Assembly (NCBI GenBank): GCA_030037185.1
Contig: JASHRR010000931.1
Span: 1-11,288 of the forward strand
Source of the DNA: Xanthobacteraceae bacterium
GTDB taxonomy: Bacteria; Pseudomonadota; Alphaproteobacteria; Rhizobiales; Xanthobacteraceae
Length of the DNA: 11,288 bases
Direction of reading: 5' to 3'
A model generated the notes under the pieces. The model was given only the letters and a program-made list of their open reading frames with translations. It searched no databases and had not been told where the DNA came from. This document shows positions 6,752-11,288 of the stretch, piece by piece. The translations under genes and the position numbers were made by a program. Position 1 is the first letter of the stretch. Every line of letters begins with the position of its first letter.

Positions 6752-8482
6752 TCACAATCCGAACACGAACAGCATCGTCGCGTTGCCCTGGGATTTGAGC
6801 TCCGGCGAACGCGCGATCTTTGCCTTGCCGACCGGACCGATACCTGAGGCGATGGCGATGTATTGCTTGCCGTTCACCGCGTAGGTCATGGGCGGCGCCA
6901 CGAAGCCGGTGCCGACGTTCACCTCCCACAGCTTCTCAAGCGTGAGATCGTCGTATGCGAGAATGGTGCCGTCGAGCATCGCCGTCACCACGATGCCGCC
7001 GGCTGTGGTCAGGACGCCGGAAAGGTCCGGATAGGGCAGCTCCTTGCGCAACTTCACTTGGGCGGTAAGCGGGTCGACAACCGTGAGGCTGCCGACGATG
7101 CGCTCTGGGTTGGAGTATCCGCCGCCGCCGAAGCGGCCGCGCACCCGGGCGGTGGGGTCAGGGGTGATATCGGCGCAGCCCTCGCTCGCGCCGATGTAGA
7201 GGAGCTTGGCCTTATCGGAATAGGACGGCGGCCAGAAGTTGGTGCCGCCGTGGACATCCGGGCACGAGTTCCTGATGGTGTCGGTGACCGATTTCCAATC
7301 GTGGTTATAGGTTTGCACGTCCCTGCCGGGATCGTAGTCGAGCGGCTTGCCGGTCTTGGGATCGAGGCCCCTGGTCCAGGTCACCTTCTCGGCATATTGC
7401 ACCGCCTTGAGGAACTGACCGTTAAGGCGGTCGAAGGTGTAGGTGAAGCCGTTGCGGTCGGCGTGCACCACCAGCTTGCGATCATCGCCGTCGACCTTGC
7501 CGTCGATGATAATCTGAGAACCTGACGTGTCGTAGTCGTGGACGTCATTCGCGGTGTGCTGGAAGTGCCATTGGATCTTGCCATCCCTGACGCGGAACGC
7601 CACCGTGGAATCCGTGTAGAGATTGTCGCCGGGCCGCGAGCCCGAGTCGTAGCGCGGCACCGGATTGCCGGTTCCCCAATAGCTCAGATCGGTCGCTGGA
7701 TCGTACGCGCCGGTGACGTACATGGCGCCGCCGCCGGTCCGCCAGGCATTGTTGTTGTCCTTCCAGGTCTCCGAGCCTGGCTCGCCCGGCGCTGGGATCA
7801 CGAAGGTTTTCCATTGCGTATCGCCGGTCCTGGGGTCGAGCGAGGCGATCCAGTCGCGCACGCCGTTGTCCCCGCCTGAGGCGCCGATGATGACGGAGTC
7901 CTTCAGGGCGAGGGGCGCCGCCGTGACCTCAAGATCGGGCTGATCGAGCAGATTCTTGTCCCACACGATCCTGCCGGTCTGCCTGTCGGTAGCGATCACC
8001 CGCCCGTCCAGGCCGGTGACCGAGATCACATAGTCACCCCACAGCGCGACGCCCCGGTTGCGATCCGGCTTCCGCGCGCCGGGGTCCATCTTCCACACCA
8101 CACGGCCGGCGGCGCCGGAGCGTACGTCGATCTTGTAGACCACGCTCCAGACGTCGGTGACATAGAGCAAGCCGTCCTCGACCACCGGCGTCGCCTCGAC
8201 ATATTCATTGCCGCTCGACCCGCCGAGCGGCACCGCGAAGGCGAGCTTGAGATTCTTCACGTTGGTCTTGTTGATGGCATCAAGCGGCGAGAACCGATGC
8301 GAGCCGTAATCGCGGTGGTTCATCAGCCAATTGCCTGGCTCCGGATTGGCAAGCCGCTCGAACGTGACCTCCGCCGCAGGCGTGGCGCACAGACCAAGAG
8401 CCATGCTGGCGAGCGCAGCGCCGAGACCAAAGAGTGCGTGCAATGCCGTGCGCGGCATCGAAGCATTGAATTTTGTCGTCAC
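6752..8482 (-). CDS. PQQ-dependent alcohol dehydrogenase (quinoprotein) with Asp-Tyr-Asp signature
   Basis: A complete 576-residue periplasmic quinoprotein dehydrogenase. The GTG at 8482 is chosen because GGAGGA (8487-8492) precedes it at good spacing and a clean signal follows (RTALHALFGLGAALASMALG, cleavage near TPA-AEV). An ATG at 8518 would add 12 residues without a ribosome site. Family landmarks are NWLMNHRDYGSHRFSPL (51-67), GASGGDNGVRDW (200-211), YWGTGNPVPRYDSGSRPGDN (268-287), HTANDVHDYDTSGSQ (309-323), HADRNGFTYTFDR (340-352), CPDVHGGTNFWPPSYS (407-422) and GFVAPPMTYAVNGKQYIA (526-543). Asp316 is the likely catalytic base. Asp318, two residues on, matches the extra aspartate used in XoxF/PedH-type enzymes to bind lanthanides. 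The adjacent Cys pair normal in methanol/ethanol dehydrogenases is absent near NRGVALWGD. No haem motif is present, so electrons must go to a separate cytochrome. It is probably co-transcribed or co-regulated with its neighbours on the same strand. Confidence 0.94.
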   Translation of the reverse strand: MTTKFNASMPRTALHALFGLGAALASMALGLCATPAAEVTFERLANPEPGNWLMNHRDYGSHRFSPLDAINKTNVKNLKLAFAVPLGGSSGNEYVEATPVVEDGLLYVTDVWSVVYKIDVRSGAAGRVVWKMDPGARKPDRNRGVALWGDYVISVTGLDGRVIATDRQTGRIVWDKNLLDQPDLEVTAAPLALKDSVIIGASGGDNGVRDWIASLDPRTGDTQWKTFVIPAPGEPGSETWKDNNNAWRTGGGAMYVTGAYDPATDLSYWGTGNPVPRYDSGSRPGDNLYTDSTVAFRVRDGKIQWHFQHTANDVHDYDTSGSQIIIDGKVDGDDRKLVVHADRNGFTYTFDRLNGQFLKAVQYAEKVTWTRGLDPKTGKPLDYDPGRDVQTYNHDWKSVTDTIRNSCPDVHGGTNFWPPSYSDKAKLLYIGASEGCADITPDPTARVRGRFGGGGYSNPERIVGSLTVVDPLTAQVKLRKELPYPDLSGVLTTAGGIVVTAMLDGTILAYDDLTLEKLWEVNVGTGFVAPPMTYAVNGKQYIAIASGIGPVGKAKIARSPELKSQGNATMLFVFGL

Positions 8483-8486
8483 CTTG

Positions 8487-8492
8487 TCCTCC
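8487..8492 (-). promoter_or_regulatory. Ribosome binding site deciding the PQQ dehydrogenase start
   Basis: On the minus strand GGAGGA is followed by CAAG and GTG (8482). This site is far better than anything before the upstream in-frame ATG at 8518 and makes GTG the preferred start codon. Confidence 0.7.
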
Positions 8493-8691
8493 AGGGGCGG
8501 CGTCGCGGAAGCCCTCATACCAGGCTAGCGCATTTCGGTAACATTGAGCGAGGGCCTCGTCACCTCGCCGAAGCGCAGAGATGAACGGCGCCAGCATTTG
8601 TCGAAAGCTCTCGCGCGCATTTTTCGCTGCCTCGGGTATCAAGTGACGAAAGGGTCGGTGATCTTGCGCCGCGCCGCGGCACTCCCGCCAT

Positions 8692-10185
8692 TCACTTCGA
8701 CTTGCGAGCAAACGCGGCGGCGCTTCGTCCTGCGAGTCGGCCAAACGTCGCCCCTGACATTAGTCCGGTGCCGCTGGCGTAATTGTGAAAGAACAGTCCG
8801 CCCACCATTTCGCCCGCGGCGTAAAGGCCTGGGATGATCCGGCCATAGAGGTCCTCGACCTCACCGCGGTTGGAAATTTTCAAGCCGCCAAACGTGAAGG
8901 TGACGCCGGTCGTCACTTGATAGGCGTGAAACGGCGGCGTATCGAGCACACTGGCCCAGTTGGTTTTGTCGATGGCGAGGCCGTAGGTTCGCCGACCGTC
9001 CAGGATGTTGGGATTAAACGGCACATCCGCGCGGCACGCAGCATTGAATTCCCGCACGGTGCGCAAGAAGCCGGCCGGATCGACGCCGTCGAGCTTGCCG
9101 GCGAGTCCTTCCAGCGTGCAGGCCTCCGCCTTGGTGACCCGGCGGATGCGATACTCGCCGCGCAGCAGGTGAGACACCTTGGCATCGAACACCTGCCAGG
9201 CGAACATGCCCGGCTGCTTGACGATCTCGCCGCCGTATTTTGCATAGGTATGGCTGTGGAAATCGGCGCCCTCGTCCAGGTAGCGGTCGCCCCTGGCGTT
9301 GACCAGGATGCCAAACGGATAGTTGTGCTTCTGGAACTGGTCGCCGACCGTGAGATCCCCATAGGGCGGTGCGTTGATGTCCCACGCCACGGAGTGGCAA
9401 CCCGACCAATGACCATAAGGCCTCGCCCCGATGCTCATCGCCATGGTGAGACCTGCACCCATGTTGAAGCGCGTGCCGCGCACACGTGCCAATTCCCAGC
9501 CGGCGCCCAGGTATCGCGCCCGCATTTCCGGATTGGACTCGAAGCTACCGCACGCGAGTACCACCGCCCCTGCCCGGATCGCAACCGGCGCGCCGCAGTG
9601 CTCCGCCATTACGCCGTTGACCCGCCCGCGCTCTCGGATAAGACCGACTGCCGGGGTCTCATAGACGATCTGGATGCCGCGCCGCGCCACCTCTGCGTAG
9701 AGCGCCTTGAGCAGCTCCGGCCCGCCGCCCCAGATGTGCAACGCAAGGCCGCCCCAGAACTTGAATTTGCCGTCGACCTGATAGGCCTGCCGGCCGAGGC
9801 CCGGCTGCAGCTTCACGCCGTGCCGGACCATCCACTTCGCAGTGTCGAGGCTACTGCGCACCAGGATCTCCGCGAGATCGGGATCGCAGCGATATTGCGT
9901 CAGGGCGAACAGATCGTCGAAAAACTCCTCTTGCGTATAGGTTCCAAAGTCGACCTTGTTGAGATTTTCTTGGGCCAGCGACGGCAGCACGGCGATGAGA
10001 TCTTCGACGCCGGAAAACGCAAACCGGAAGGCGCCGCCGGTGAAATGCGAGTTGCCGCCGCGCTCCTCGAACGGCGCAGCTTCGAGCATCGCCACGCGCG
10101 CGCCGTTTTCGTGCGCCGAGATCGCAGCGCATAACGCGGCGTTGCCGGCCCCGACCACGAGCACCTCAGCTGCATCGACTGGCAT
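8692..10185 (-). CDS. tcuA: FAD-dependent tricarballylate dehydrogenase (TcuA)-like flavoprotein
   Basis: A 497-residue cytoplasmic flavoprotein of the fumarate reductase/succinate dehydrogenase superfamily. TcuA oxidises tricarballylate to cis-aconitate. The N-terminal FAD fold is clear: AEVLVVGAGNAALCAAISA (6-24), MLEAAP (33-38) and ERGGNSHFTGGAF (41-53), a TcuA-like segment. The middle holds VVLACGSFESNP (208-219) and the region 240-330, with NARGDRYLDEGADFHSHTYA (296-315). The C-terminus has TFGGLKISNRGEV (431-443) and GLYAAGEMVGGLFFHNYASG (453-472), typical of the superfamily's second FAD-contact region. The start could be the ATG at 10185 or the GTG at 10197, four codons earlier; neither has a strong ribosome site. 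There is no tcuB-like iron-sulfur/haem partner in the window, so the electron acceptor is unknown. A divergent TctC-type binding protein fits carboxylate catabolism. Many superfamily members act on other acids, so tricarballylate itself is an inference. Confidence 0.86.
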   Translation of the reverse strand: MPVDAAEVLVVGAGNAALCAAISAHENGARVAMLEAAPFEERGGNSHFTGGAFRFAFSGVEDLIAVLPSLAQENLNKVDFGTYTQEEFFDDLFALTQYRCDPDLAEILVRSSLDTAKWMVRHGVKLQPGLGRQAYQVDGKFKFWGGLALHIWGGGPELLKALYAEVARRGIQIVYETPAVGLIRERGRVNGVMAEHCGAPVAIRAGAVVLACGSFESNPEMRARYLGAGWELARVRGTRFNMGAGLTMAMSIGARPYGHWSGCHSVAWDINAPPYGDLTVGDQFQKHNYPFGILVNARGDRYLDEGADFHSHTYAKYGGEIVKQPGMFAWQVFDAKVSHLLRGEYRIRRVTKAEACTLEGLAGKLDGVDPAGFLRTVREFNAACRADVPFNPNILDGRRTYGLAIDKTNWASVLDTPPFHAYQVTTGVTFTFGGLKISNRGEVEDLYGRIIPGLYAAGEMVGGLFFHNYASGTGLMSGATFGRLAGRSAAAFARKSK

Positions 10186-10209
10186 GACGCAATTCACTGT
10201 GATCGCCAG

Positions 10210-10484
10210 TCAGGCAGCTTTGAGCGGCTCGATCCCTTCAAGACCTCTGCCGATCTTGCACTTTGCCGTCTCGATATCATCGCTCGTGCCTTCAGCCAGA
10301 ACGCGACTGAGTTGCCGGAAAACCTGGCGAGGCGCAACACCATATCGCCGTGATCGCCATTTCCTCGCGCTGCCCTGGATCCGGTCCGGGCACACCACAA
10401 GCCGTTGCCAGTGCGGTAGGCCATGAGCTTGAATGGCACCGGGAATTCCCCGCGCAGGAGATCGCCTGGGTGCAGCGGCAACAA
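10210..10484 (-). pseudogene. Decayed HigA-type antitoxin gene
   Basis: HigA is the XRE-family helix-turn-helix antitoxin of HigBA toxin-antitoxin pairs. Family landmarks appear in order on the minus strand but in different frames. LPLHPGDLLRGEFPVPFKL starts at 10484. RIQGSAR is in a second frame (around 10363-10390), MAITA in the third (10346-10360), and DMVLRLARF then NSVAFWL back in the first (about 10281-10346). The C-terminal DDIETAKCKIGRGLEGIEPL, ending KAA-stop at 10210, is in the second frame. At least four frame changes are needed, several looking like loss of one base in a G or C run, plus a probable small deletion after FWL. No intact HigB toxin frame is visible upstream (10485-10617). 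It lies in the divergent tcuA/tctC intergenic region and ends 12 bases before the GTG candidate start of tcuA. Confidence 0.75.
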
Positions 10485-10520
10485 TCTGCTGGTCCGGTTC
10501 TCTATGGTAACACGCTATCC

Positions 10521-10532
10521 AGAACATGTTCT
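10521..10532. promoter_or_regulatory. Perfect 12-bp palindrome upstream of the TctC-type gene
   Basis: AGAACATGTTCT is a perfect inverted repeat about 85 bases before the TctC-type start, followed closely by TAGAAT (10540-10545), a possible -10 box. Perfect 12-bp palindromes occur by chance a few times in 11 kb, so an operator role is only a suggestion. Confidence 0.25.
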
Positions 10533-10617
10533 GATCGGATAGAATCGTGCTGCAGTTACACCATGCCACTCCGCCTCCCGGTCGGGAGAGGAGCAGGCTC
10601 GAATCGTGGACGGCGCA

Positions 10618-11288
10618 ATGTGGGCAAATAGATTGACGCGATCACGGAGCGCGTTCCTCGCCGGCCTCGTTGGCGCGCACCTAGGCATCGCCGGGCCGGC
10701 AACCGCACAAGTCTATCCCGCCCGTCCGGTCACCATAGTGGTGCCTTTCGCGGCCGGGGGTGGCAACGACATCCTGGCGCGCTTGCTCGCCCAGCACATG
10801 GGCCAGGCGCTCGGCCAGCAATTCGTCATCGAGAACCGCGCGGGCGCCGGCGGCACCATCGGGGCGCGGGCAGTCGCCAAGGCTGCACCCGACGGATATA
10901 GCCTGATGGTCGGCCACTCGGGCGTGTTTGCGATCGCTCCCGCGCTCTACGCCGACCCCGGCTACGATCCGCGCCGGGATTTCGCGCCCATCGGGCTGAT
11001 CGGCTCCTATCAGCAGATCCTCGTGACCCATCCGTCGCTGCCGGTCCGCAGCATATCCGATCTGATCGCACTCGCCCGCAAGGAGCCCGGCAAGATCACC
11101 TACGCGACGGCCGGCGTCGGCTCCGGCTCCCACGTTTCGACCGAGCTGCTTGCCATGATGGCTGGCGTCAAGCTGACCCACATCCCCTATCGCGGCACCG
11201 GCGCGTTGCAGGGCGACCTTGTGGGCGGCCACGTCGACATGGCGATCTCGACGTTTCCGTCGGTGTTCGGGGAGATCCGCAGTGGTCT
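10618..11288 (+). CDS. Tripartite tricarboxylate transporter substrate-binding protein (TctC/Bug family), cut by window edge
   Basis: The first 223 residues of a periplasmic solute-binding protein; members are usually about 320 residues, so about 100 are missing. They capture carboxylates and deliver them to TctAB-type membrane partners, or act as orphan binders. Residues 1-30 form a signal peptide ending PATA-Q. The family pattern follows at once: VYPARPVTIVVPFAAGGGND (32-51), ILARLLAQHMG, FVIENRAGAGGTIGARAVAK (69-88), APDGYSLMVG (90-99), ITYATAGVGSGSH (160-172), HIPYRGTG (188-195) and LVGGHVDMAIST (201-212). The start is the ATG at 10618; an in-frame GTG at 10606 is possible because AGGAG (10589-10593) lies closer to it. 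The gene is divergent from the tcuA-like gene, as expected for a carboxylate uptake and oxidation locus. TctA/TctB partners would have to lie outside the window. Confidence 0.93.
   Translation, partial: MWANRLTRSRSAFLAGLVGAHLGIAGPATAQVYPARPVTIVVPFAAGGGNDILARLLAQHMGQALGQQFVIENRAGAGGTIGARAVAKAAPDGYSLMVGHSGVFAIAPALYADPGYDPRRDFAPIGLIGSYQQILVTHPSLPVRSISDLIALARKEPGKITYATAGVGSGSHVSTELLAMMAGVKLTHIPYRGTGALQGDLVGGHVDMAISTFPSVFGEIRSG

Noticed and set aside
8280..8744. 154-codon minus-strand frame bridging the tcuA and PQQ dehydrogenase genes
   Set aside because: Its middle part (RESFRQMLAPFISALRRGDE) looks somewhat protein-like, but both ends overlap well-supported genes in other frames and there is no ribosome site, so it is left out.
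8785..10134. 449-codon plus-strand frame
   Set aside because: It lies antisense within the tcuA-like gene. Its Arg/His/Asp-rich translation is the mirror of a GC-rich coding strand, while the minus-strand product is unmistakable.
10521..10532. Palindrome AGAACATGTTCT as a LexA (SOS) box
   Set aside because: Alphaproteobacterial LexA sites are direct repeats (GTTC-N7-GTTC) and the Gram-positive type needs four bases between GAAC and GTTC; here there are two. It was kept only as an unspecified palindrome.
10681..11232. 183-codon minus-strand frame at the right end
   Set aside because: It is antisense to the TctC-type binding protein, whose plus-strand translation carries all the family motifs.

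Overview
The window is GC-rich, uses GC-rich codons, and its genes carry typical Gram-negative Sec/Tat-type leaders. Gene families and intergenic style suggest an alphaproteobacterium close to Bradyrhizobium/Rhodopseudomonas. That placement is inferred from gene content and was not tested by a search. I see no rRNA, tRNA, CRISPR array or intact mobile element.

Layout, left to right. (1) The 5' part of a periplasmic PQQ-dependent dehydrogenase on the minus strand, running off the left edge (1-679). (2) About 590 bp with no convincing gene, then a small exported DsrE-family protein on the plus strand (1270-1728). (3) Facing it across a strong hairpin, a di-haem cytochrome c on the minus strand with the features of thiosulfate dehydrogenase TsdA (1877-2857). 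(4) About 1.3 kb of low coding content (2858-4171), less GC-rich in its middle part, holding at most gene remnants. (5) A cytoplasmic CapA/PgsA-like metallophosphatase on the plus strand (4172-5212). (6) Three co-directional minus-strand genes, in transcription order: a TcuA-like FAD tricarballylate dehydrogenase (10185-8692), a second PQQ-dependent dehydrogenase (8482-6752) and an exported amidohydrolase-like protein of the DUF6282 type (6559-5447). (7) Divergent from tcuA, a TctC/Bug-type periplasmic solute-binding protein on the plus strand, cut by the right edge (10618-11288). A decayed HigA antitoxin gene lies in the divergent intergenic region.

Working picture. The right half looks like a module for taking up and oxidising an organic acid or alcohol. 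TctC would capture a carboxylate in the periplasm, the PQQ enzyme and the DUF6282 protein would act in the periplasm, and the TcuA-like flavoprotein would act in the cytoplasm. The left half pairs PQQ chemistry with two sulfur-linked proteins, DsrE and TsdA-like. The substrate of every enzyme here is inferred from family only.

Most worth a second look: the second PQQ enzyme has the Asp-Tyr-Asp signature associated with lanthanide-dependent alcohol dehydrogenases but lacks the usual adjacent cysteine pair; the TsdA-like cytochrome keeps the unusual cysteine haem ligand and faces a DsrE gene; and the HigA remnant is broken by several apparent single-base losses. I found no clearly new multi-gene system.
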